A DNA stretch of 64,000 nt from Agelaius tricolor. Its lineage: Eukaryota; Chordata; Aves; Passeriformes; Icteridae. Below the pieces are notes generated by a model. That model was not told where the DNA came from. It was given only the letters and a program-made list of their open reading frames with translations, and searched no databases. This document shows positions 15,831 through 33,815 of the stretch, one piece after another (within the stretch, counting starts at the first letter, position 1; every line of letters begins with the position of its first letter). A program made the position numbers and the translations under genes. The DNA is taken from NCBI GenBank assembly GCA_023055355.1, contig JALJCS010000010.1, positions 25,559,001 to 25,623,000 of the forward strand. Reading direction: 5' to 3'.

Positions 15831-17662
15831 CAGAAACTTTCTAAAATCTTTACATGTATTTCATATAATTCATATATTATTTATTCCCTATACATTCTCC
15901 TAATAGAGTATTTTTAACCTTATTGTTTCAATATTTGCAAAGGATTTTGTGATGTCACTCCAGACTTAAAAGCCCTAAATAAAATAATTAGAAATTGTTC
16001 ATGAAAATCAGGGATTTCACAAGCTTCTTATACAGCCTGTTCCTTGCATCTAAGTTTTTTTCTTAATTTAGACCTTCCTTTCAGCAAATTAGGATGATTA
16101 TTTTTAAACCTGCCCTTTACAGTCATGGAGAATGATTTATCATTATTTCTTGTCCTTATAAACGTTCCTGTATTTGAAGACTTTTATTTCTAATCAGTCT
16201 TCTGCCTTCTAGGTTAGAGCAAACACAATATTTCAACACTTTCAGAGGAGACACTGTTGAAACTCTGCTAATTTGTAATTTTGTCCACTAGATTATCTCT
16301 AACTCATCCACATCTCCTAAATTATTGTAATCCCAAACTGGATGTGCTTTTCTGGACACAAACTTAATAATGTTGAGCAGAGTAAAAGATGCAAGAAAAT
16401 AATTTGTCATCTAGAACAGCCCTGTAATTTTGGAAAGTATCAACATTTCCCTTTTTATTGCTGTTTACAACAAACCTCTTTCAGTTTACAGTTGACTACA
16501 ATCCCCAAATTGGTTTTTCTTTAATGGCAATTTTGTTTTGCTGATGAAAACTGAGACACGAGTATTATTTCCAGAAGTCTAAAATTCATCAATATTTATA
16601 AAAGTGCTCTGAAATATATACTGGGAAAAGCAAAGTATTTCTCAGTGGTCTATAAATATTGTTCTAGCTATAAATATACCTGTACTCTCAAATGCTTTTA
16701 AGTCCACTTATTTTTGACCCTCTTGCAATCACAAACTGGACTAGAGAGACAGTGGGGAAGGCAAGACTGGTGCATGGAGACTTGGGGGAATGAGCAGCAC
16801 AGAAGTCTCCATTTCCAGAGAGATACAGTCAGTGGTGCTGGACTGATTGCTTTTGTTTAGGAAATGAGAAGACAAGCTGTAAAAAGCAATAAAAATAGAA
16901 AGCATCTCTGCTGTTCTGCCAGACTGTGGCTCAGTTCCTGCTCTGTGTGCAGCGCTGAGCTGATGCTGTGCAGGTTCCCCTGCCCTGGAGCTGCCCCCAG
17001 CCCCTGCAGCCCCTTGGGCTCCCAGAGCAGGGCTCCAGCAGAGGCTGCCAGCTCAGGGCAGGGCATTTGGGTCTGACCTTCCTCTGCACAGTGACCACTC
17101 TGCTCAGGGCTGGGGCTCCTGCACCAGCTAATGGAGGTCAGCATCAGCAGCGTGCAGCATTGATGAGTCTGGGCTGCTGCCCCCCTGCAGGCCCTGCAGG
17201 GTGAGGAAGGCCACTGCTAAGCAATGGGAAGGGAAAAAGAAGGATCTGTGATGGTCTGGAGAGAAGACCAGTGCACAAGGAAAGTGCTGGATGGGATGAA
17301 CTGACCCAGTTGCAACTCCTTGACTCAGGCCTGAGTTAGCCAGGGTAGGAGTAGGAAAGTGACTCCTGTTTCCCAGGACATTTTAGATTACAACCACATG
17401 GACACATGTAGGATAATTTATCTTATTCATATGTGCAAGTGTCTGAAAAAACTCCTGTGTGCACAAGGGAAAAACTTCAGTTAGAAACATCATGGAAAAT
17501 CTGCTGGACCTGGTGCAGGTTAAGGTCCAAGCCACAACATGGAGAGAAGCAGGGACCAAAGGTGCCCCATGTCACTGCCCACTCTGCCATTCCACACAAA
17601 CCCCACCAGCTGCACTGGTGATGTGCCCAGACATGGCAGCACATGGGAATGATGTGACCAAA

Positions 17663-17685
17663 GAGGAGGAGGAGGAGGAGGAGGA
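17663..17685 (+). repeat. AGG/GAG trinucleotide microsatellite
   Basis: About seven tandem GAG/AGG units followed by a short A run. In-frame translation gives a glutamate run in a 94-codon open frame, which is an artefact of the repeat. Confidence 0.9.
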
Positions 17686-20376
17686 AAAAAGGAATAAAGG
17701 GCTATATTTGATGCTACTCTGTCTCCTCTCAGACTACTGCTAATATATCCTAAGAATAGAGACAGCTACCAGAGCCAGCATTCACTGGAAAGAAAAATGG
17801 CCAAAATAATTCTGTTTTCTATTAAATATAACAGTGCCTTCCCAAAAATGCAATTCAGGGAACTTTCATATTCTCTTTCAGGGAATTGTAAGTAGAGCCA
17901 CAAAAAAAAAACCTGTGTCTATTTTTTTTCTGAAAATATGGTTGTCTTTAAAATGCAAAATGTTTTACATTTGTGACAAAACCCAATGCCCTTCATAACC
18001 ATCTGTATTATTTCCTACACACAAATGTATTCATATCTACACATGAATATAATGGAACTGGACATCACTGCAGTATTACCTGGCTCCTGCCTGAGGACTG
18101 TCTCACAATTACCCTTGTAAATACCTGTTTTGAAATTACAGAGCTAAGGAGCTCCAGGTCTTGAAGAGAAAGGCAATGTTGCACTGCCCACCTTTGGCAT
18201 AATACTTTGACTAATCCAACCTTACATGTTCACAGCTTCCAAGAAGAAAGGCTATATATAACAACATGCAAAAGGTCTGGTGGGTGATGTGGAACAAAGA
18301 GCACATTTTCAGGAGGTTTGAGAGCTGGTGCTGCTTACCAAGATCAATGACATGTCATCCCAGAGGAGCACTGATAAAAGCTTCTGTAGTTCTGCTCCCC
18401 TTCTGTCTCTCTGCATTTTGTATTTCTAAGCAGGCAGTTTGCAGCCAGCATGCACTCTGCATGCATTAAGCACACACAGCATACATGTAACACAGTGTTA
18501 CAGATGACAAAGCACTGTGCAAAGCTGGGTGGTACAAAAAAATGCACATTTAAATTAGAAGTTTACACAGAGTTGAGATAGGAGATGGAGAAATTGCTCC
18601 TGTGTTCTAATCACTAAAATATCCATCTAGCAGATATTAAAATGGGAGGCCATGGGAGGATGTTTGCATTTTCACTAATGCATCTCAAATGTAACAGATC
18701 TGTAAATCTGTAAATAACAGGTTTTAAAAAACAGTCCATAAGAACAACAAAAAGTCTAGCTGAAAATAATCCATCTAAATCAGGTTTCCGTTTGTTTTCA
18801 AGAAACTGCCTGATGCATGCAACATCAGCTTCTCTAAAGAGAGCTTAATACAAGAGGCAGATTGAGTAGTAGAAGCGACTTTCTGAGCTGCTGAATTTTC
18901 AAGAAGGAAAATAGCATTATAGGGAAAGGCTCAAGATAAGGAAAAAAAAAAAGAAAGTCTTTTTCCTCCTACAAGTGAGGGGCAGTGAAGTTTTTAGGAC
19001 TCAGCTTGGTATTTCAATAAATAATTATGTTTTTCCAACTGAACAACCAGCTAGACACGGCAAACTGTAATTAACACCAAGAAGCATAATACCATTTGGC
19101 ATGCATACACCTTGTTTCTGAACAGGAGGCTTCAAGAACCCCTTAAAAGCTATTCAAAGAAACTTATAATTATAATTATGTGCTAGTGTGATTAGTCTCT
19201 TCTAATAATGTCATGCCTATTGAGCACACCCTATTGAAAAGCCCACATAAAAAAAATGCACAGTTCCACTGATCTGTATGCTCATGTCAGAAGCCCTCAT
19301 TTGGAGATCTGAGAAATGAAAGAAACGTTACTATTACTAAGAAATTTGGTTTAGCACTGTAAAATAATATTAAGATTGAATAATGTTAGCACCAACTACT
19401 AATAAATGTGCCAGCATTTCCCTTTAAAAGATACCATATGCAATTTCTTAAAGCTATGACCAAATTTTTAAACTGTGGGATTGAATCTCATGTTCATATA
19501 TTTTTTAAAATATTTAAAGGCTTTGATGACCTGGAGCAGAACTTTGACTATAGACAACAAAGTGAGTAACAAATAGACACTTTTGACAGTGCATGAAGGG
19601 TCAAAACAGCATAAATAAGGTTATAGAACAATCTGATTATGCATGCAATTACAGAGGTGCTAAATATTTCTATTATTATTAAAAATAGCCACTATAATAT
19701 AAGCTACCTTCTTAATCTTTATTGCAGAAAACAAAGATATCATCTACACCTTTTATGTAAAATAAGCCATAAAAGTCCTCTCAGTGCAAAACTGAATTGG
19801 TAATTAGCTCTTGTTCATTTTAATTTAGAAAGACTGTGAAAGGTACAAGAAAGAAATGAAGATGCCTGCTACCTTAGGCCAATTAATCCATGTACTCGAG
19901 GATGTGTTCTCCAGGATTAAACATGGCAGTGACATCCCTGGGGCCCCACAGCACACAGAGAGGAGAGGAGAACAGCACCTGGCTGTGACATTGCAAGAAC
20001 CCTCTGCAGGTACTGAGCTAACAGAAATGTCAGTCATATGCCTCTTGAATGCCTGGGTTATGGAGCAGTTTTTGCACATAATCACATCTTCTCACACAGC
20101 CTGGATGAGTGTTCAGAATGTGGGACAAGTCAGACAAAAGATCCTTCTTTGAGCCATTCAGCCTCCCTTCCCCTCTCCAACAACCTTGTGCCTCATCTCA
20201 CAATCACTCACCTCCAGATGTACTGATCATTGTTATTTCTGGAGTCAAAGTAGAATTTTCCACCCCCATTTGGAAAACGCCCTCGGGGGCTGTAAAAACC
20301 TTCAGACAAAGCAGGAGGGATATATAACACCCTATTAAGAAGAAAATGAATTAATGTCCACAGAGCAAGGCATTAC

Positions 20377-20517
20377 CATTCTCTTCATCTCCTTGGAGAC
20401 CTGGTGGCCTCCCAGGTGGTTGTAGAAGGGCCGGTCAACACCCCAGTGAGGCGGGTTATGGCTGATGGAGTTGGCGCGCTGCCGGTTCATCTTGGCTATC
20501 GTGGCTTTCTCGTCTTT
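20377..20517 (-). CDS. ADCY5: ADCY5 exon 8: first part of C1b linker
   Basis: This exon is 141 nt, exactly 47 codons, phase 0 at both ends, from [17 protein letters not shown] to QVSKEMKRM. It encodes the start of C1b, the regulatory linker between C1a and membrane cassette 2. It is less conserved than C1a: compared with the mammalian protein I recall, it has KDEKAT for KEEKAM, RANSIS for RTNSIG, and GVDRP for GAERP. NPPHWG and NHLGG identify ADCY5. The basic RQRANS stretch resembles a basophilic kinase site, but no such use is shown here. The acceptor is CTATTCCAG. The donor, ATG|GTAATG, is among the weaker ones in the window because it lacks G at +5. Confidence 0.93.
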
Positions 20518-20979
20518 CTGGAATAGAAACCACAGAGAAATGCATGATACATCTTCAAACATTTACACAGCAGTCATTCTCCAAGCATCTCTCACGTCTG
20601 ATCTCTCACTCCAAAAGCTGGCTTGGCACCTTGAACTCTATGAAGCAGTCACTGATCAGAAGCACAGTCAGCATTTCTTTCTCTTATTTTTAGAACACTT
20701 TACTCTAAATGGTGCCCATCATTTTATTCTTTTACTTGTTCTGAATGACCACCATAACCTGTGTAAACATGGGGAGCATTCAAAAATGGAGACATCTATT
20801 GTCTTTATTAGCAAATTGAATAAAACTGAATAATTTCAGATAGAAAATTGCAGCTCCGAGATGAGATACTACACAGAGGGTCCTCAAAAAGCCAAAGAAC
20901 AGTTACATCTAGAAGAGAAACAACAGAGTGATTTGATTGAAGACCAAGAGCTTTAAAGCTCCTTGAAGCAATGGGCCTC

Positions 20980-21025
20980 CTTTCTCTATAGGCAGAATAC
21001 AGGACACCTTTCTCTATAGGCAGAA
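20980..21025 (+). repeat. Short direct duplication, 28-bp period
   Basis: CTTTCTCTATAGGCAGAA occurs at 20980-20997 and again at 21008-21025, separated by ten bases. It looks like a local duplication with no known element attached. Confidence 0.85.
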
Positions 21026-24000
21026 GCAAATAATTTTCCACACTTGCAAGAGCATATTCCCAGACATGCTAAGGAAAGCATGTAAATCTTGCAAACAACT
21101 GTGTTCACATTAGGGTAATGCAATTGCAGAGTGTGACAAAATGGTCTTCCCAACTCTAATGCTACCTTCCAATTTGACATTGACACTAATTCTCCTAAAG
21201 TTTGGACAGAGTCTTTGATTTTGTTATCAAGGCTTTGCCTCTTGGCTGCAATGGGAGCTTACTGTGAGGTTAGCACAGGATCTGTCAGACAGGTTTCATT
21301 CCAGCTCAGTGCCAGTCTCAAGAGCACGGAAGAGCAACCTGTAACTAGGCTCAACAACAGGCAGATTAGTTCCTTATTTTGAATATAGTCCCTAGCCAAA
21401 AAGACAGGCAGGTTTCCACAAGGAATGTGCTCTGTGAACACAAGTCCCTCTAGCAAGGGCTGCACTGCAGACTGGCTCAGGGAGGATTGTGTGATTTACC
21501 TGTACTGACTCAGAAGGGTGGTAATTTCTATACTCTTGCATAAAACAGACAAACTCTGGAGAGATTGAAAAGATTGACTGGGACAAGAGAGGGTATGGAT
21601 TGTTGTTTATTACTTGAGAGATTAAACTTTTTCAAGAGAATTGCTGCTTCAATGACATTAGAGAAGAAAACAGACTTAATAGTTAATTTTAGATTTCCAG
21701 ACAAATGAGTTATTTAAAAAGAAAGCCTCTATTGCTTTCAACTCTAGAGTTTTGGTTCAAGTGTTATTTGACAATACAAGTTGGTCCGCTGTTTTTCTTG
21801 CCTGGAGTCTGCATTCCATATCTATTTATTTTGATTCCCCACTATTCAGTGTAACTTGTACCTTTCAGGAGTTTGCAAAATACCTGGTGTTATCTCCATG
21901 GTAACAACAGAGTTAAATGTCAAGTGCTGTGCTGCCTTAAATTAGGGTTTTAAAAAAGAAATTTAAAAAGGCTTGCTGAAATTCAGTGCTGGAGAAAGCT
22001 GCCTGACTGACAAGCATGGGAAATCATCTCTCTCCTTGCAAGGAAGAGTCAGCTACAATGACAACATTTCCCTGGAGAGCACAGCTCACCACACGGGCAC
22101 CCAACACTGCAGAGCCCGTGGGGCTGCAGCCCCATGGCCATGGGCTGGGGACATGGGGCCACCTGTGACAGAGCCCTGTGCCCCACGGCCAGCTGGCCCC
22201 GTGACAGTGAGCAGCAGTGGTGCTGCAAAGACCTTCACCCAGCCAGGATGACAGGTGTAGGGTCACAAGGAAACCCTGTGGGAGCAGGATGACATCAGGA
22301 GAACCATAGGTGCTCCCACATGGATGCCCCCAGGACAGCGAGTGCCTACCACATCGCCTCTTCCCCACACTGAACCCACCACTGGTTCATCTGAAAAGCC
22401 TGAAAATTCCAGCACTTGGCACCAGCTGAGTTTCACATGAGCCACCATGACAGAGCCACTGGATAACTTCCAGGAGAGACTTCTTTTAAATGTTTCTAAA
22501 AATACATTAATGTGATGAAATCTTGATGTCCAGATTTGAGTTGGTTTGAGGTTTTGTTTTTTAAGACTCGCTGCTCTTTATACTCATTGCCATTATTTGT
22601 AATACTTTCTTGTGGCTTTTTTCAGTTATGCAATCTTTTTCATAGTTATGCTTCTTTCTTTTATGATGTGATGCCAGAAAACTGGTAGGGAATACAGTTT
22701 CATTATCTCCAAGCAAATAGATATTGTTTTTCAATAACAGAAGTGACACTGTCAATCCATTTTATTCCAACTAAGGGGAGAGTTTTTCAACCAAATGGAA
22801 TAAAAAATTCCAGATGTTGAAACTAGTCTGGGGACCCATAAAAGCAAAACTATTTGGTTACTTTAGAAATGCCTTTACATCAACAGATGATAAAAGTGAT
22901 ATACAGCAGGTTTTTGCCCCATGAGTTAGTAAATTTGGTTAGAATTTGAGAAAAGCCTTAATGCCAAAGTCCATGAAGACATAGTACCCCTCTCAGCCCA
23001 TGAGTGATCCTCATACCTGCTGCAAGTGCTAGTGGGTCTGGAGCACTGCTTGATGAATTTGAAGGAAATTAATGACCTCATACATATTTATTGACACATC
23101 TGGATTGAGGTAAGAACAGGAAAATGGGTAAACATGTAATTCTGAGATTGTTTCTAACCATGAGGTCAGGTGCCATAAATTTTCCATGGCTTCATGAACT
23201 CTGGCAGTATTTCCCCCCCCACCTCTTGTAGGAAGTTTCACTGGATTGTGGACAATGTTTCAGCAATATTTCCAATCAGATTAAAATACATATATACAAG
23301 CACAGTGCACTTCTGCTTTTCCACATTACGTAATGTGCTACAAGGTCATCTTGTATAATAGGACTTTGCTGCTAACATCAACACTTATTAAAGAAAAAAT
23401 TAAACCTGTTGTTTTAAAAACTTGAGATAATTTATTTTCTGCAAAATCACTTGTTCAGTGGGTGATGAAAATAACAAACTCTAAAAATGAAGCATTAGAT
23501 GGGTCACAGCTCCTCTGTGGAAATTTATGAGGATGCCTCCTCTGTTTCTTCCTGGCTAAGTGACAGCATAAGGACAACTTGCACACAAAGCTGCCTAAGG
23601 CATAACAAGACTGGAAAAGAAGAATAAAGAAAGAGAAGGGATGATACCTTTCAGTCCTATTCATTACAGGTACTACCAACAAGAGAAGGTGCAAAAGTTT
23701 CTGACAGCAATGAGTTTTTCAGATTTTAGGTGGCTAAACTCCAGAAAGCTGTTGTGGGAACTTTTCAAATCTGGACTCACAAAGAGACTGTAAATCTGAT
23801 TCCCAGGGGTTTCATTGTGTTCCCACCACCAGTTCCCACACACTGAGCTACAGTAATGTTACAGCAAAGCTGCAGAAAGAGCTGGGGTTTTCTTGTACAT
23901 ATCAATTGAATCAAGAATGCCTGTTATTTCTTTAGTGTGTGTGTAATAGGATTTTCCAACATATTGATCACTATCAGTGCAGCAGTGAAATCTGATTATG

Positions 24001-25424
24001 GATCAGCCATATCAGATTTAGCTACATATTATTTAGATTTTCTTGAAGTTCTTCTGACATGTGCATGATGTTTCTGGTAGTGTTACATGCTCCAAACCAC
24101 TGCCTTCATAAATCCACATAAGTGGAACCCTGCTGAGCTCTGATTAAATGTCTTAAATTGAGGAATCATCACATTAGATTGATTGTGTTTTAGGAGAGTC
24201 ACATGATCAACATTTAAAGGACCATTTTGTTTCTTCAGCTGGACGGAATTCCAGGGCGCTATTTAGAAAAGAATGAGAATTGTTTTTCTAGGAGTTACAG
24301 CCAAAGTTTTCTTGAGCTGTTTTAAGGCCACCATCAACAATCCTTTCTGAAACTGGTGTGTACCTGCTATTGTTAAAAGAAACACCCAAGTGTAATCAAT
24401 TGTAAGACATTAGAAAAAATAAACATTTTTTCCCTTTGCAGACTTTGTGCACTCAGCACAGCATGTTTGGTCAGCAGTATTGCTCATCTGTTTGCAGGCA
24501 CATTTTGTTTCTACTCATGTCCAAAGCAAAGCATTCCCCTAGATTCTGACAATGTTGAGGATGATAAAACTAGCTGTAAAACTATGTGCTGTTAAAATCT
24601 TATTCCCCTTAAGGTCTGTTTCCCTCCAAACACACACTTTTCCACTCTTCTCAGAGTAAAGCTTTGAAGTGCTGGGAAGCAGAGTTGTGATGGCTCTGCA
24701 AATTAGAGCAGCACCTGATCACAGAGAAGAGCAGAAAGTGAGCAACAACCACAGAGTGACACGCTCCTGTACAAGCACCAGAAACTTGGGCAGCACAAGA
24801 ACTGGGAATATGTAAATGGAGTACTGTAAGAGTATCAGGGAAGTGATAAGATAGCAATAATGACTGGGACAAATGGTTTGAATAAGATTCAGAAGGGCAG
24901 ATATAAAAGTTGTGATGGTGGAGGGTCAGAGCTATGCGATATGAACGCTACAGTCTGCAGGGTAAGCTAAAAAACATGGATAAAACAAAATCACTTTGTA
25001 GAAGGGTAAAGACATTGTTGTGCAGGCCATTGAAATGCCTAGGGGTTAAGTTTGGGAATCATTAAAATGTGGGCAACAGTTTTAGTAATTCTAGCTGATA
25101 AATTGCTGTTTATCTGGAAATACAGACTTTCAGGTAAAGAATGAAGCCAGTAAGGAAGAAAGGCAAGGATCTCCTTGGAGAATTCCTGTATTTCTACCAT
25201 TCTAATATATTAAGTCCATTAGAAACACATATCCAAATGATTGTAAAAATTAACTGGATAAGAATCCAAGTTACCCTGTGCAAATCACCCTATACCATGT
25301 GAGGATAACAGAAACTTTCAATTCTTCATTACTGTAGAACAGAAGGAGCAGATTGGTTTTTTCCAGGTAATCACTACTGCCTCAGTGGAGGCAAAAGGGA
25401 AGGTTATAAATGGAAAACATTGAA

Positions 25425-25500
25425 TTATAGAATCATTTAGGTTGCATTTAAGATCATTAAATACAGCACTGCCAAGTCCCACAAAACCATGTCTGGAAGC
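25425..25500 (-). mobile_element. CR1 LINE 3' fragment
   Basis: ATAGAATCATTTAGGTTG, followed by TTTAAGATCATTAAATAC and GCACTGCCAAGTCCCACAAA then ACCATGTC, is the reverse complement of the avian CR1 3' end: the terminal ATTCTATGA-type octamer, the 'fall-back' GATCTTTAA box and the lead-in. About 75 bp remain. It is clear but truncated. Confidence 0.8.
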
Positions 25501-27365
25501 AAAACTTGAAGTGTGATGTGCTGAATTCAGAAAGACAACCTCCATTCCAGATCTGTGGAAAACTGCCAACTTCCATGTCAGTTCTGGTAACAGATATTTT
25601 TAATAACTATTTAGTCAGTGATCATGACACATAGCTTGTAGAGCAGCAAATGCTGGGTTTGGATTAACAGCCTTGAATCCAATTTTTTCTAATGAGAAAA
25701 AAAATGCAGTAGCTCTCACTGGCTTTGTTTCTTCCATAGAGACTTTGACAGAGAGCTGTGTTGGAGAGTAAGGGCTAAGACAGATGGGGAACATGAAGCT
25801 GTGAAAAGAGCTTGTTCCTAGTGAAATGGCAAGAGACAGTGTTGAATAAGGAAATATTAGTCTGGATGAAAGTTACAAGCAGTGTTACTCAGTTACTACT
25901 CTTAGGGTAGATTTGGTTGAATTTTTTTCTTCTCTCAAGTGGCAGCAAGTGAGCAATGATTTGGATAATGGGAGAGGCAGAGGTGTATTTGATAGATATG
26001 AAGAAAAGGAGTATTAGCACCCAACATTTGAGGACTAATATAGTAGAAGTGGAACTTGAGCCATTTAAGTGTACAAAATGCATCATTCCCTTAGAGATCA
26101 CAGGCAGAAATTTAATTTCATTATCAGGAATCACATTAGTTCATCACAGAATAAATAGAAGACACTGAGATAATCCAACTTTGCAAAAGGTAAAGGTTTC
26201 CTTTGAGGAGCAAGAAAATATGAGAGATGTGCTTGTCTCTTCTTGTTGTGTGAAAACATTAGAAGAGTCTGCCTCAGGAGAAAAAAGGAGAGGGAGAGGG
26301 GGTACAATTGCTGACAGACAACCAGAGCAATCCAGGTTTTAGAGCAGCCCAGTCTTAGCACTAATGGGAGCAAACAAACCACAGCAAAAGATTCAACAGA
26401 CCTTTATGGCAGAACCTGCTAATTTCATCTTTTCAGTCAAGTGCTCACCCATGAGGGCAGCAGAATCACAGGACAGGGCAAACAGAAAGGTGAAAGCAGA
26501 TCTGGAGGTAAAGATGAGGAGAAAAAGTCCAAAAAGACTGGATTTTAAAACTTTTCCTTCTGTTCTCTTTTAATAGAAAGCACCTCTTCTGTGTATCAGA
26601 CAGAAAACAAGGACTACATTTTCACATCTAGCAATATTATTAAAGACTCAGGGAGAAGAATCTAGCTTTTCTCCCTCCTAAAACCACATTGACTATATTC
26701 CAGTTAATAGCATTTTTTAAAAGGAAAAAGCAAAAAAAAATATTTTCAAAGAAGAAGCTATTTTCAGTTCCTGGAACAAAAATATTAGATAGATGTTCCT
26801 CCCACTTTGTGCCCAAGAAATGGCATTAACACAATGAAAAAGTTAAAAAAATAAAAAAGACAGAAAATTCAAAGTTGTGGCTCCCTGTGGCAGCAGGAAG
26901 AAGAAAGAGTAGGGAACATATACCCTTACATTTTATCTATTTATCAATACTCATGGTATTGTTGGGTTTTGATGGCTGTGGGACTGATGAAGCAGGTATC
27001 CAAATAATTCTGCTATGTGAACTAAGGAACAGCTCAGGCAGTTACTTGGATCTGCTCTCAGGTCAATACTAATGCCAAGCCTTATGTACAAGGACAGCAG
27101 GAACCCAGACACAACTCACAGCAACTCTTCACTAAGCCAGGTGAACATTTTATGGCCATTACTGGAACAGAATGAACTGAAAACCTGGCTAAATACATCA
27201 CAAGAAGTCATTAAAATCAAGCAGAAATGAAAGGAAAAAGTAAAGTACCAGAACTTTGCCATCAGGCAAAAAGTTCAAGACTGACTGAACTGACAATGGG
27301 CAAAAGCTTTTCTCACTTCTGATCTTCATGTTGTGTGAAAAAGAGTTTTTGAACAGGGAGAGAAC

Positions 27366-27550
27366 TTTAAACACTGGAACAGGTTGTCAAGAGAAATAGA
27401 GGATGTCCCATCCCTGGAAGTGTCCAAGGCCAGGCTGGATGGAGCTTTGAGCAACCTGGACTAATGGAGGGTGTCCTTGCCCTGACAGGGGGTTGGGCCA
27501 AGATAATCTTTAAGGCCCTTTCCAATCCAAGGCTTCCTATGATTCTATGA
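27366..27550 (+). mobile_element. CR1 LINE 3' end (avian-type)
   Basis: About 185 bp read as a typical avian CR1 tail: ACACTGGAACAGGTTG, CCCATCCCTGGAAGTGTCC, GGCTGGATGGAGCTTTGAG, CAACCTGGACTAATGGAGG, AAGATAATCTTTAAGGCCC and the 3' terminus ATTCTATGA. It is 5'-truncated, as nearly all CR1 copies are, and has no coding capacity. It lies antisense to ADCY5. It is the main evidence that the host is a bird. Confidence 0.92.
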
Positions 27551-29320
27551 AACTATTCACAAAGAGATAAAAAACAGCTATGGGAGCACAAAAGTTGCAG
27601 CAGTATGGGCAAACCAGAAACACCTCAAACTCCAAACACCTAATACCCATGACACTGCATAGCTGCTTTTTAATGTCTCAGTTTAGCCCAATAATTACAT
27701 AAGTCATCCAAATTTCCCAATTTTTAGTTATTCTGGGATGCAGCACGTTACAGCAGCATTATAGTAGTGCTCAGAAACTTCAGCTAAGGGCTACACTAGG
27801 TAACAGAGCTGCAATAAATACATATAAAGCAGTGAAAGAATGGCCCATTTCATTTTCCTATGGCAAATCAAGGCATAAAGATGCAAATTCCTCAAAACCT
27901 ATGTCTGGAATGGAATCCACATCTCTTATGAGTCTCTGTCCAATCTCTTACTCAAAATATATCCTGTGTTCAGAAATGAAGGCAGATGCCAAGCACTCTG
28001 AAGTGCTTATGTCTTCATGTTCTCTCCAGAGAAACTTTTGGTTCTCCACAAAAACATGCAGACAACCAGGTATGATTTAAGAGTCAGTATAGGCTCTCCA
28101 CTCCAAGAGATGGGGTCTGACCACAGGGGTATTTTGGCTTATATTCTTAAATCTGCCCAGCAAAGAGGAAGTGACTTAGATACCTAAAACATCAGCTGGC
28201 TCACTGACAGGCAGTGATGCTCAGGAACAACAATCTTGCACTGCAAGTTCTAATCCTCTTTTGAAGATTGACATTGTTAATGAGATTTATTTTATGAGCA
28301 GATAGAGACCAAAACATCAGCTTCTCTTTTTAGCAGATGATAAGGGATTTTCTTGGAGGTTTTTTACACAATATCTATTAAGGAGATTTGAGACTTCCAT
28401 TCTCTCAGGAAATGAGGCAATGGTAGCAAAGTCTTTCTATACAGGTGTTGGTTATTCAAATCAACTGTGCTGTTGCAACATGTCAAAAACACTAATTCAC
28501 CTAATCTCATAGCAATCATATTTACAGATGTGGGAAGGTTTTAGATTCAGAAACATATTAAATTATTTTCAATTCAGGCCAATCTGTATATGCTTGCCCA
28601 TACTGTGAATAGCAAAGTAGGGGCTATAGTGCAGAAATTACTAAGAGAAATATTATTGGCTATGCTCAACTAGATCAAAAAGGTCCTTTTCTAGTATTTC
28701 TACTGTTTTTAAAAAGAATACACACTACTGATAGTTTGCCATTGGCAGTGTCACAAAAAGAAGATTTATTGGTTGATGTCCACTTGAGGTTGACTTGATC
28801 AAGCTCAAGTCAGTAATGCCCTCACAGCCTTATTTTGTGCAGCCTGACCCATGTCACATTTGGTATGATCTCATCTTACTTTCACAATGATGATTGATCA
28901 TTACAGTGGACCAGTTTTTCTCATCTTCAGAAAGAGAGACTGAAAAGCAATGATAGGAACTGCTCTAATCTTCATATTCATTTATCTGGTGAGCAGGCAG
29001 ACAAAATCACCTCTGTAATCTGACAGAGAAAAGATCTCTGTGGTTTTAATCTATGCCTTTAAGTACTTCTACAAAATACATATCTATATTAACAACATTT
29101 TTCAACATGATTTTGAAAACAATTGAGGACAACTTCTTTGAAAGAATTAGAAAGAGCTAGATGCAGACACCTTTGTAGATGGTGGCTATTCCCTCCTGTG
29201 CACATAAAAGTTCAAGAAGAGGAGAGAGAAACAGGAATTTTTGCCACTGAATGTCATCTGTCTCATCTATAAAGGCTCTACTTTGGTCTGTCAGAGACAT
29301 CAAGATATGAAAGGTACCTA

Positions 29321-33815
<4,495 letters not shown>

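Larger units (their letters stand above)
8212..20376 (-). other. ADCY5: ADCY5 intron 8
   Basis: A 12.2-kb intron between exon 8 and the microexon. Recognisable contents are two old CR1 fragments (11905-12010 and 15708-15830), a C12A9 run at 11499-11519, a perfect hairpin at 15191-15218, a GC-richer patch at 16920-17220 and a short AGG microsatellite at 17663-17685. The rest is AT-rich unique sequence with no gene-like reading frame. Confidence 0.88.

Noticed and set aside
16857..17204. GC-richer patch with overlapping frames on both strands
   Set aside because: Overlapping frames on opposite strands reflect a lack of stop codons in GC-rich sequence. CpG content is low, so it is not a CpG island, and no protein is recognised.
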